From positions 1 through 34,876 of the forward strand of contig CAADGM010000070.1 of NCBI GenBank assembly GCA_900696535.1: DNA of 34,876 nt. The letters run 5' to 3'. Shown one piece after another: positions 25,109 through 32,442 of the stretch. The position numbers and the translations under genes are program-made. This DNA is from an uncultured Planctomycetota bacterium. GTDB lineage: Bacteria; Planctomycetota; Phycisphaerae; UBA1845; Fen-1342. Under the pieces are notes generated by a model. The model saw only the letters and a program-made list of their open reading frames with translations, searched no databases and had not been told where the DNA came from. Each line of letters begins with the position of its first letter. The first letter of the stretch is position 1.

Positions 25109-26228
25109 TCACGAACTCCTCGACCCGCCGCCTGACGGCGCGCTCGATCTGTTCCGCGCACGCATTGTACCGCTCCACCGTCCCGCCGAAGGGGTCCGAA
25201 ACCGGACCCTCCGCGTCCAGGAGCTGGACCCGGTCGGCAGCCGCCGGCAGCAGTTCCAGCACCGCCCGGCGGTGCTCGTCGGACATCACGTAGATCCACT
25301 GTGCCCGGTGCAAGAGTTCTACGGCCAAGGGACGCGATCGGTGCGGCGTCAGGTCGATCTGTCGGCCGGCGAGCGCCTCAATCGCGCCGCTTGACGCCGT
25401 CCCGCCGGCGTACGCGGAGGTCCCGGCCGACCCCACCCGGTACCCGGCTGCCTCCAGCTCGGCGTCTGCGAGCCCAAGCTGCCGGCCAAGCTCGCGACGA
25501 AACAGGTACTCGGCCATCGGCGACCGACAGGAGTTTCCCGTGCAGACGAACAGGACCTCGCTCACCGCGTACCGCGCGAGCGCCCGCTCCTCGATCGCGC
25601 CGGGACGGACGATTCGCCACTGGTTGCCGTCCACCTCGACGACCGTCGACGGCTGGGCGTAGCGAGTCCGGCCCCCGTCGATCGCGAATCGCACTTCCCC
25701 GTCGAAGTCCTCCAGCGCCGCCGACAGCTCAACCGGCGCCGCGCTGCCGCTCCGAGCGGCGGCCGTGGCGACCACGGGTACGTCCGCTTCCAGCACCAGG
25801 CGCATCGCGACGGCGCTATCCGGGCAGCGCAGCCCGATCCGGCCGCCCGCATAGAGCTCGTCCAGTCGCACGTCGGGGTACCGGGCAGCCACGGCAGTCC
25901 CGGCCGGATCCGACTCCGGGCAAACCAGCGTCACCGGCCCCGGCCACGCTCGCCGTGCCAGTCGCCGGGCCAGCGCCGACGGCGACGTGAGGTACTGCCC
26001 GGCGTCCCGTCGCTGGCCCAGGTGGACCGTGAGGGGCAGAGCGGCGGCCGCGCTCTTGAGGGCCCGGACGCGGGCCGTCGCGGGCGGATGCGCCGCGTTG
26101 GCCGCCAGGCCGTAGACCGTGTCAGTCGGGAAGATCACCAGCTCCCCCGCGCGCAGGGCCCGGGCCGCTTCCGAAATGCCTGTGGCGAATGAGGTTGCGT
26201 CGTCGCTGCGAAGGATGACGGTCCGCAT
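25089..26228 (-). CDS. Fusion: YrdC/Sua5-like domain + low-molecular-weight protein tyrosine phosphatase
   Basis: A 379-residue two-domain protein. Residues 1-210 are YrdC/Sua5-like (FPTDTVYGLAANAAHPPATA; LKSAAAALPLTVHLG). From about 220 it is a low-molecular-weight phosphatase with the P-loop VCTGNSCRSPMAEYLF (C-x5-R) and the acidic SDPFGG near the end. YrdC proteins make threonylcarbamoyl-AMP for the tRNA t6A base. Here the usual KxR reads KSA and the usual SxN reads TAAARSG, so the YrdC half may be inactive or altered. The start at 26228 is set by CTGGAG; the frame is open further upstream. It overlaps rpiB. The phosphatase half looks intact and resembles both LMW-PTP and arsenate reductase-type members. 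Confidence 0.87.
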   Translation of the reverse strand: MRTVILRSDDATSFATGISEAARALRAGELVIFPTDTVYGLAANAAHPPATARVRALKSAAAALPLTVHLGQRRDAGQYLTSPSALARRLARRAWPGPVTLVCPESDPAGTAVAARYPDVRLDELYAGGRIGLRCPDSAVAMRLVLEADVPVVATAAARSGSAAPVELSAALEDFDGEVRFAIDGGRTRYAQPSTVVEVDGNQWRIVRPGAIEERALARYAVSEVLFVCTGNSCRSPMAEYLFRRELGRQLGLADAELEAAGYRVGSAGTSAYAGGTASSGAIEALAGRQIDLTPHRSRPLAVELLHRAQWIYVMSDEHRRAVLELLPAAADRVQLLDAEGPVSDPFGGTVERYNACAEQIERAVRRRVEEFVNEDRDW

Positions 26229-26479
26229 GCGCGCTCCAGGCAGGCACCGATGTATTGTCGAACCGCTCGCCAGCATGTCAACCGGCCAAACGGGGAGACC
26301 GGCCCCGACGTGGCCGGAAGCGCGCGGCGCCGCGCCGCCCGGCCCAGCCGACCGGGTACGCGGACCGCCGCCGAGCCGACCACCCTTGCTGGACACGGCC
26401 GGGGCCGCTACAGTGCGTGGCTCGGTATGCAGTCAGGCATTGCCTGCGCGGGCCCGCGCGGGGCTGTTCGGAGTCGAAC

Positions 26480-26788
26480 ATGGACATCCAGCCCGGATCG
26501 AAGGTGACCGTCGAGTTGACCAGGCTTCCGCGCCGCGCGGCGGCCCGCAAGACGCTCGCCCGCCTCTTCCGCAAGGATCCGGTCGTGGCGCGCGCCCAGC
26601 GGAAGATCGCCCGGCGTCGTCCATCCTGGCAGGAGTGGACCCGCGGCGGCAACCTCTGGCACCACCAGATGCGCAGTGACCCCGGCGTCAGCCTGCGTCC
26701 CGGCAGCAAGTACTGCCTGCTCGCGACACTGGACGTGGTGCGCGACCTGAACAGCGTCGCCGACTGCGTGAAGGTGACCCCCGCCTAG
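26480..26788 (+). CDS. Small basic protein, unknown function
   Basis: A 102-residue Arg/Lys-rich protein opening MDIQPGSKVTVELTRLPRRA. The middle (KTLARLFRKDPVVARAQRKI) is strongly basic and helical, and the C-terminal half contains SLRPGSKYCLLATLDVVRDL. No signal peptide or membrane segment. The PGSK... repeat at both ends hints at a small beta-barrel. I do not recognise a named family, though the composition suggests nucleic-acid contact. The upstream frame is open to 26255, but the ATG at 26480 begins the region with normal codon use. It lies alone between the YrdC fusion and tRNA-Sec. Confidence 0.55.
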   Translation: MDIQPGSKVTVELTRLPRRAAARKTLARLFRKDPVVARAQRKIARRRPSWQEWTRGGNLWHHQMRSDPGVSLRPGSKYCLLATLDVVRDLNSVADCVKVTPA

Positions 26789-26859
26789 CGCCGAGGCGCC
26801 GCGTCCGGCGATCACGTAACGCCGCAACCCCGCGCTCGGTAGCTGATACGGCTTGACCT

Positions 26860-26884
26860 CTTCGTCGGACACGGCGGTCCGTCG
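26860..26884. repeat. Imperfect palindromic repeat (CGTCGGA family), single copy
   Basis: On the minus strand this reads CGACGGACCGCCGTGTCCGA then CGAAG. It closely matches the two copies at 30104-30128 and 30135-30159. The arms CGACGGA and TCCGACG are nearly complementary. It lies in the otherwise empty stretch before the tRNA gene. Confidence 0.5.
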
Positions 26885-26990
26885 CCACTTCCCACAAGAC
26901 GCGATTCCCCGCGAGCCCCGCGAGCGGCGACGGCCACGTAGCGCGCGGCCTCCTGCTACGCAGTCTCCGCCTTAATCGGAACCCCGCACA

Positions 26991-27086
26991 CGGGAGCGGA
27001 TGGGAATCGAACCCACCAAGCGCCGTTGGTACGGCGCTTCAACGGCTTTGAAGGCCGCGGGACCCACCAGGCGTCCGGACACTCCC
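26991..27086 (-). tRNA. selC: tRNA-Sec (anticodon UCA)
   Basis: The 96-base minus-strand sequence folds as a selenocysteine tRNA. The 5' GGGAGTG pairs with CGCTCCC and the T-arm adds five or six pairs, giving the 13-pair acceptor-T stack typical of tRNA-Sec. The anticodon loop is CTTCAAA with UCA at 27051-27049. The long variable arm has nine perfect pairs (AAGCGCCGT / ACGGCGCTT) around ACCA. The T-loop is TTCGATT. The discriminator is G and CCA is not encoded. UCA reads UGA. No selA, selB or selD is in the window. Confidence 0.93.
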
Positions 27087-27320
27087 AACACGCGCCAGCA
27101 TGCTAGCTTCGCCGGCCGCGGCTTTCGAGGGCCTTCTTCACTGCCGAATCACGCACCCGCGCTGGCACTTGGATGAGCCGGCGGCCAGGGCACCCGATCG
27201 CCGGCCACCCGTGCAGTGCGATGCGGGTTGTCAACCGCGGCTCCCCTCTGAGCAGCGGTTAGAGATCAGTGCCGAATGAGACTGACCGTTGATTGGGACC
27301 TGCGGCCACGGATCGCAGCT

Positions 27321-27845
27321 TCAGGTACTTGCCGCTACCGCCGACGCGTGCCTGAACGTCATTTCCGTCCAGTCCTTCACCACGCCCGGCAGCCGCAGCG
27401 CTTGGCTGTGCATGACCACGTAGACGCCCGCGGGCAGCAGTCGGCACGCCAGCAGCGCCTCGGTCACGTTCTGGTACGCGTCGGTGTCGCGAAACATGTA
27501 CGGGCGCATGGCGCCGGTCAGCACGACCGGCTTGCGCAGGTCGCGCAGCTCGCGATGCAGCAGCTCGCCGGTCACCGCCAGCGTGTCCGTCCCGTGCGAG
27601 ATCAGCACCGCGTCGTGTGCGTCGAGCGCCTCGCGCGTGGCCTGCAGGATCAGCAGTCGGTCGCGGTCGGTCATCTCCAGTGAGTCCTTGGACATCACCG
27701 GAATCATCGTGACCTGTACGTCGTGCAGCCGCAGCCGGCCGAGAATCTCATCCAGCCCGGAGCCGACGTTGCGCAGTGAACCGTCGCGCTCGTTGTACGT
27801 CTTGTCGATCGTCCCGCCGGTGGTAAGGATGGCTACGTTCAACAT
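27321..27845 (-). CDS. Short asparaginase-domain protein
   Basis: A 174-residue protein matching only the N-terminal domain of L-asparaginases: TTGGTIDKTYNERDGSL (catalytic Thr region), MSKDSLEMTDRDR (about 51-63), ISHGTDTLAVTGELL (second catalytic Thr region) and VVLTGAMRPYMFRDTDAYQN. Full asparaginases have about 330 residues. Free-standing one-domain members of about 160-175 residues exist, and the sequence ends naturally, so this is probably not a truncation. True activity is uncertain. It is divergent from the alcohol dehydrogenase gene 95 bases away. Confidence 0.83.
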   Translation of the reverse strand: MLNVAILTTGGTIDKTYNERDGSLRNVGSGLDEILGRLRLHDVQVTMIPVMSKDSLEMTDRDRLLILQATREALDAHDAVLISHGTDTLAVTGELLHRELRDLRKPVVLTGAMRPYMFRDTDAYQNVTEALLACRLLPAGVYVVMHSQALRLPGVVKDWTEMTFRHASAVAAST

Positions 27846-27940
27846 GGCGCCGCCATTGTACGGCCCCGGGGCGGCGGGCGTCCCGCGGCCGAAACGGGTA
27901 TCATCCCCGGTTTGGACGCCGCGAACTGGAGAGAACCCGC

Positions 27941-28945
27941 ATGCCCATACAAGCGTACGCCGCCCCCGCGGTCCGCGGGCCGCTGGAGCCTTACACCTAT
28001 GAACCCGGACCGCTCGGCCCCGGCGAGGTAGAGATCCGCATCACCCACAGCGGCATCTGCCACAGCGACATCCACCTGATCGACAACGACTGGCAGATCA
28101 GCACCTATCCCCTCGTGCCCGGCCACGAGATCGTCGGCACGATCCGGGCGGTGGGCTCGAACGTACGGCACGTTCAGGTCGGACAGCGGGTCGGCGTCGG
28201 CTGGCAGTCCGGGGCCTGCTACGCCTGCGAGCAGTGCCTGGCCGGCGAGGAGCCGAGCTGTCCCAAGAACCAGGCCGTTTGCTGCCACGGGCATTTCGGC
28301 GGCTTCGCCGAGGCCGTCCGCTCAGACGCCGCCTTCGCGCACCCGATCCCCGATGCCCTGGCTTCCGAGAACGCTGCCCCCCTGCTCTGCGCCGGTATCA
28401 CGGTGTACTCGCCCATCCGCCGGTACGTGCGGCCCGGAATGCGCGTCGGCGTAATCGGCGTCGGTGGGCTGGGCCACCTGGCCCTCCAGTTCGCCGCCGC
28501 CTACGGCGCCGAGGTGACCGCCTTCTCGACGACCGCCGCCAAGGAAGCCGAGGCGCGACAGCTCGGCGCCCGGCACTTCGTCGTCAGCACCGACGCTCGA
28601 CAGATGGAAAGCGTCGCGGGACGGTTCGACTTCCTGATCTCGACCGTGACGGTCGATCTCGACTGGCCGGCCTGGGTCCGGGCGCTGCGACCGTTCGGCA
28701 AGCTCTGCCTCGTGGGCGCGTCGCCAGGCAACGTCTCGGTGCCCGTCATGGAGCTGGTCATCGGGCAGAAAGCGATCCTGGGCAGTATCATCGGCGGCCG
28801 GGGCATGATGCGCGAGATGCTCCAGTTCGCCGCGGACCACAACATCCGGACGCGCAGCGAGCTGATGCCGATGCGCGAGATCAACGCGGCCATCGAGCGG
28901 GTGCGCCGAAACCAGGCGCGCTACCGCGTGGTCCTGACTAACTGA
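27941..28945 (+). CDS. Zinc-dependent alcohol dehydrogenase (YahK/CAD-like)
   Basis: A 334-residue medium-chain dehydrogenase. Catalytic zinc ligands are in GICHSDIHLIDNDW and PGHEIVG. The structural zinc site is CYACEQCLAGEEPSC. The Rossmann motif is GVGGLGHLALQFAAAYGAEV (about 172-191). The pattern matches the cinnamyl-alcohol/YahK-type NADPH-dependent aldehyde reductases. GAGAACCCGC precedes the ATG. It is followed after 35 bases by gcvT, probably in one transcript; no shared pathway is obvious. Confidence 0.88.
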   Translation: MPIQAYAAPAVRGPLEPYTYEPGPLGPGEVEIRITHSGICHSDIHLIDNDWQISTYPLVPGHEIVGTIRAVGSNVRHVQVGQRVGVGWQSGACYACEQCLAGEEPSCPKNQAVCCHGHFGGFAEAVRSDAAFAHPIPDALASENAAPLLCAGITVYSPIRRYVRPGMRVGVIGVGGLGHLALQFAAAYGAEVTAFSTTAAKEAEARQLGARHFVVSTDARQMESVAGRFDFLISTVTVDLDWPAWVRALRPFGKLCLVGASPGNVSVPVMELVIGQKAILGSIIGGRGMMREMLQFAADHNIRTRSELMPMREINAAIERVRRNQARYRVVLTN

Positions 28946-28980
28946 GGGCGCGCCCCGGCCGCTTCATAGAGAACGAGAGT

Positions 28981-30066
28981 ATGCACCAGACCCCCCTTCA
29001 CGAGTTCCACGTTTCCCACGGCGCCCGCATGGTCGAGTTCGCTGGGTGGCACATGCCCATCATGTACACCTCGATCCTCGATGAGCACCACTATACGCGG
29101 CAGCATTGCTCGGCCTTCGACGTTTCGCACATGGGCCGCGTCGAGTTCCGCGGGCCTGACGGCCTGCCGCTGCTCGAGCGCCTCTGCACTCGCAACATCG
29201 GGCAGGCCCGCCCGGGCATGTGCCGCTACAGCCACATGTGCCGGCCCGACGGCGGCATCCTGGACGATGTGATCGTCTCCGTCATGGAGGACCACTACCT
29301 CGTCGTCTGCAACGCATCGAACCGCGAGAAGCTGCTGGCGTGGTGGGCGGAGCAGAGCCGCGGGCAGCGCGTCGAGATCATCGACCGCACCTTCGAGACC
29401 GCCATGGTCGCCATCCAGGGGCCCGAGGCCCTGGAGACGATGGGCCGGCTGCTCCCATTTCCGATCGGCGACTTGAAGCGCTATCGTTTCAAGACCGGCA
29501 TCGCCTTCGGACACGACTACTACGTCGCCCGCACGGGCTACACCGGCGAGGACGGCGTCGAGATCGTCTTGCCTGCCAAGTTCGCCCACGTCGCCGCCAC
29601 GCTCCTGCTCAGCGAGTCGGAGAGCCTCGGCCGCCCGATCAAGCCCGCCGGGCTCGGTTGCCGCGATACGCTTCGCCTCGAGGCCGGCATGCCACTGTAC
29701 GGCCACGAGCTGACCGAGGACTGGGACTCGCTGACCGCCGGTCAGGACTGGGCGGTGGACCTGAGCAAGGACTTCGTCGGGGCGGCGATGATGCGTGACC
29801 TTCAGCAGGCGGGTTTGAAACGCAAGATTGCCGGCCTGGAACTGGACGGAAAGCGCATCGCCCGCCAGGGCGCGGCCATCTTCGCCGACGGGCGCGAGGC
29901 TGGCGTCGTCACCAGCGGCACGCTCAGTCCGACGCTCGACAAGAACATTGCCATGGGGCTGCTCGCGGCCGCCTTCGCGGCACCGGGAACCGCCCTCGAG
30001 GTCGACATCCGCGGCACACGCACGGCGGCACGGGTTGTGCCGCTGCCGTTCTACAAGCGCGCCTGA
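28981..30066 (+). CDS. gcvT: Aminomethyltransferase (glycine cleavage T protein)
   Basis: A 361-residue GcvT of normal length. Family motifs are TPLHEFHVSHGARMVEFAGW (N-terminal), AFDVSHMGRVEF, NASNREKLLAW, the folate-site region ARTGYTGEDGVEIVLP (about 183-198) and AGLGCRDTLRLEAGMPLYGH (about 223-242), with the C-terminal barrel after 270 (GVVTSGTLSPTLDKNIAMGL). It moves the aminomethyl group of glycine to tetrahydrofolate. gcvH and gcvP are not in the window, and no glycine riboswitch fits in the 35-base gap upstream. Confidence 0.92.
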   Translation: MHQTPLHEFHVSHGARMVEFAGWHMPIMYTSILDEHHYTRQHCSAFDVSHMGRVEFRGPDGLPLLERLCTRNIGQARPGMCRYSHMCRPDGGILDDVIVSVMEDHYLVVCNASNREKLLAWWAEQSRGQRVEIIDRTFETAMVAIQGPEALETMGRLLPFPIGDLKRYRFKTGIAFGHDYYVARTGYTGEDGVEIVLPAKFAHVAATLLLSESESLGRPIKPAGLGCRDTLRLEAGMPLYGHELTEDWDSLTAGQDWAVDLSKDFVGAAMMRDLQQAGLKRKIAGLELDGKRIARQGAAIFADGREAGVVTSGTLSPTLDKNIAMGLLAAAFAAPGTALEVDIRGTRTAARVVPLPFYKRA

Positions 30067-30103
30067 AGGAATGGGGCTAGCGCGGCTTGGGGCGGCTTCG
30101 TAG

Positions 30104-30159
30104 CGTCGGAACTCCGTGTCCGACGAAGCGGCAGCGTCGGACCGCCGCGTCCAACGCAG
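30104..30159. repeat. Two tandem copies of the CGTCGGA palindromic repeat
   Basis: Copy 1 (30104-30128) begins CGTCGGAACTCCGTGTCCGA and has nearly complementary ends; copy 2 (30135-30159) begins CGTCGGACCGCCGCGTCCAA. They are 31 bases apart. A third relative is at 26860-26884 on the other strand. They lie between gcvT and the PAP2 gene. The element looks like a short REP-type hairpin. Confidence 0.5.
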
Positions 30160-30292
30160 CGACGGAACCGCATCAACCGTCGGCCCCCGCGGTCCGGCGT
30201 CGCGGCGATGCATCGGCGCAGCCCGAACTGATCTTTCCAACGGCAGCCGATCGCGCGGTCCGTGCAGGGTCGAACGAGTGGCAGCGACGACG

Positions 30293-30907
30293 ATGAAGCC
30301 GACGACGTTTGCCGTCCTCGCGACTGCGTGGCTCGGCCTGCTCGTCGTCGCGTTCGTGGTCGAGCCGACATTTGATCCCTGGCTTCAGTCGCACGCGCCG
30401 CGTGGCTCGTGGCTCCGACCCGTGCTGCGCGGCTGCTACGCCGTCCTCGACGTGCCGACGTACTTCGTACTTGGCGCCGCGCTCCTCCTGCACCCCCGCC
30501 GCGTCCGTCTCCTCGCCGCTTACGTAGCCACGATCGCCGCCGCCGTCGCCGCGCTCCACCTGCTCAAGTTCGTGTTCGGCCGCGGCCGACCGATGACCGG
30601 GGAGGGGCTGGCCGGCGAGTTCACCTGGTTTGGCGACCCGCGCCTGGACCTCGACTCGTTCCCGTCGGGGCACGCGCTAACTGCGTTCCTGCTCGCGGGG
30701 CTGGCGGGACTCTACCTGCCGCAAACGCGCTGGCTGCTTTTCCCGATTGCCGCACTGGCGGCACTCAGCCGCGTCGCCACCGAGATGCACTACCTCTCGG
30801 ACGTGGTCGCCAGCATGGGCCTGGCGCTCTTCTTCGTCTGGCTCGGGCTGCGCGTCTGGGGGCGCGAGGCGTTCCCGTCGCTACTGCGGAGTCCGGCGCG
30901 CCCGTGA
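30293..30907 (+). CDS. PAP2-family membrane phosphatase
   Basis: A 204-residue membrane protein with about five or six hydrophobic helices. All three PAP2 motifs are present: KFVFGRGRP (K-x6-RP), SFPSGHA (PSGH) and SRVATEMHYLSDV (SRxxxxxHxxxD). Members dephosphorylate lipid phosphates such as undecaprenyl pyrophosphate or phosphatidate; the substrate here is unknown. The ATG at 30293 begins just before the first helix. The open frame upstream crosses the palindromic repeats and is unlikely to be translated. Confidence 0.87.
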   Translation: MKPTTFAVLATAWLGLLVVAFVVEPTFDPWLQSHAPRGSWLRPVLRGCYAVLDVPTYFVLGAALLLHPRRVRLLAAYVATIAAAVAALHLLKFVFGRGRPMTGEGLAGEFTWFGDPRLDLDSFPSGHALTAFLLAGLAGLYLPQTRWLLFPIAALAALSRVATEMHYLSDVVASMGLALFFVWLGLRVWGREAFPSLLRSPARP

Positions 30908-30984
30908 CGCGTCTCTCTTTGTCACTCCCGCGCAAGCGGAAGTCCAGGGCAACTGTGAGAACTAGCGGCCTGCGTGCGCGTGAA

Positions 30985-31082
30985 CCGACAGCTCGCGCTG
31001 TCGGCTCGGATCGTCCCCGGCAACCGACAGCTCGCGCTGTCGGCTCGGAACGTCCCCGGCAACCGACAGCTCGCGCTGTCGG
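30985..31082. repeat. Tandem array A: three 39-base units with a 20-base hairpin
   Basis: CCGACAGCTCGCGCTGTCGG occurs at 30985-31004, 31024-31043 and 31063-31082, exactly 39 bases apart, joined by CTCGGAACGTCCCCGGCAA (the first linker has T for A). Each palindrome has 8-pair arms around TCGC. The array begins 77 bases after the PAP2 stop. Period, perfect copies and hairpin are directly visible. Confidence 0.9.
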
Positions 31083-31136
31083 CTCGGAATCTGGCACGCG
31101 CCCGAACACCACCCAGGTACGGTACAGCACGGTTGT

Positions 31137-31210
31137 CCGAGCCGATCGCGCAAGCGATCGGACGCCCCGGCATCCGAGCCGATCGCGCAAGCGATCGGAC
31201 GCCCCGGCGA
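31137..31210. repeat. Tandem array B: two 37-base units with a 20-base hairpin
   Basis: CCGATCGCGCAAGCGATCGG occurs at 31142-31161 and 31179-31198, 37 bases apart, with a partial third copy after 31198. Units start CCGAG and are joined by ACGCCCCGGCAT, close to the linker of array A. Arms have eight pairs around GCAA. Compared with array A both arms changed together and pairing is kept. Confidence 0.9.
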
Positions 31211-31977
31211 TCGGACCGCCAGCCGCCGGGCATCGGGCGCATAAAAAGAGAGAGTCCGAGCTCGCCGTACTCGGACCCTCTGAGCCAGGCTGCCCGCTCG
31301 TGGTCGAGCGGTGACCCACAGCCTTGGTGGTTTCATCGATACGCCCTTCGCGTGCGATGATTAGTTGATCCCCCGCGTCCCAGTCACCATCGGTATCCGG
31401 TAATGCCGTCGGGCGACGCAACGCGATGCGCGGAATCGCCGCGGACGCATCGTGCGAATTCGCGCTCACTTCCGATAGGCGGTCGCTCGAATACGGACGC
31501 CCCTCGCGCGTGCCGCAATGTCCGCGAACGCAGCACGCGGCTGGAGCGAATCGTGCCGCTGGCCCTATGGCGCGCCGGGGCTCAGTCGCGCGCAAGGCGC
31601 GGCGCGCTCGGACAAGCTGTTCCGCCCCGCTGCCACTCATACCATGATGCGCTGGCACGGCCCCGCGCGCACGGGACAGCACCCCCCCCACCGCCCAGCC
31701 GCGCGAGCGTGCAACGTCGCCGTTCGGGTATCCTCGATGCCGCGGCGGCCGCAGGGGCGGTCGGCAAGGTGTGCCGGCGCGCTCGGGGCCGCCCGCGTCC
31801 GAATCGCGTAACCCGTTTCAGGGGCCATAATTGGGGACGCTTGTTGGCCCGCTGGCTTTCGAATAGCATCGTGCGTAGAACATTTCGAGGACGCGCGGCG
31901 CGACGCGTCGAACATCGCAGGCGACCCAGACGGCCGCGTGAACACGCTCAGTTCACACGCCGCGAGACGGATACACG
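31211..31977. other. Gene-free stretch, possible gene debris
   Basis: No plausible complete gene is visible. On the minus strand near 31397-31312 a short frame reads DTDGDWDAGDQLIIAREGRI followed by DETTKAVG, which looks like real protein, possibly debris of a surface or YD-repeat gene, but has no recognisable family and no intact surroundings. An imperfect hairpin (GAGTCCGAG / CTCGGACCCTC region, 31252-31280) lies just after the repeats. The last 150 bases before 31978 contain AT-richer patches (CATAATTGGG, AGAACATTTCG) that may hold the FHA gene promoter. Confidence 0.4.
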
Positions 31978-32442
31978 ATGAAAGCCGTGCTGGTGATGTT
32001 CAAGGGCCAGGATCGGCGGGACTTCCCGCTCACGCGGGAGTCGACGCGCGTCGGGCGGCGTACCGACTGCCACCTCCGCATCCCGACGCAGGACGTCTCC
32101 CGCCAGCACTGCGACCTCGTCCAGAAGAACGGCCGGCTGCTCGTGAAGGACCTGGGCAGCGCGAACGGGACGTTCGTCAACGGCAAGCGCGTGGCCGAGT
32201 CGACCCTGCGCCCGGGCGACAAGCTGCGCATCGGCCCGGTCACGTTCGTCGTGCAGATCGACGGGCAGCCCGCCAGGATCGAGCCTGAGCCGGCCGCTCA
32301 GACCTCGCCTGCCGCCCCGGCCCCCGCCGCCGCACCGCCCCCGAAGGACGAGGCCACCTTTGAACTCGGCGATGCGGACCTCGACGCGGACGAGGCTATC
32401 GAGACGCTCGACGAGTGGGAAGACGAGAAGGGCATGCCGTGA
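31978..32442 (+). CDS. FHA-domain protein
   Basis: A 154-residue protein. Residues 1-97 are a forkhead-associated domain: FPLTRESTRVGRRTDCHLRI, then DVSRQHCDL, DLGSANGTFVNGKRV and RPGDKLRIGPVTFVV. The GR, SRxH and NGTFVNG residues that bind phosphothreonine are present. A Pro/Ala linker leads to an acidic tail (ELGDADLDADEAIETLDEWE). FHA proteins read Ser/Thr kinase targets; no kinase is in the window. Its stop overlaps the GTG start of the next gene, so the two are probably coupled. Confidence 0.9.
   Translation: MKAVLVMFKGQDRRDFPLTRESTRVGRRTDCHLRIPTQDVSRQHCDLVQKNGRLLVKDLGSANGTFVNGKRVAESTLRPGDKLRIGPVTFVVQIDGQPARIEPEPAAQTSPAAPAPAAAPPPKDEATFELGDADLDADEAIETLDEWEDEKGMP

Noticed and set aside
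27321-27845. Asparaginase read as a truncated pseudogene
   Set aside because: One-domain members of this length are known, and the motifs and natural end fit them.
30985-31210. Possible CRISPR array
   Set aside because: Units repeat with constant linkers and no variable spacers; no cas genes nearby.
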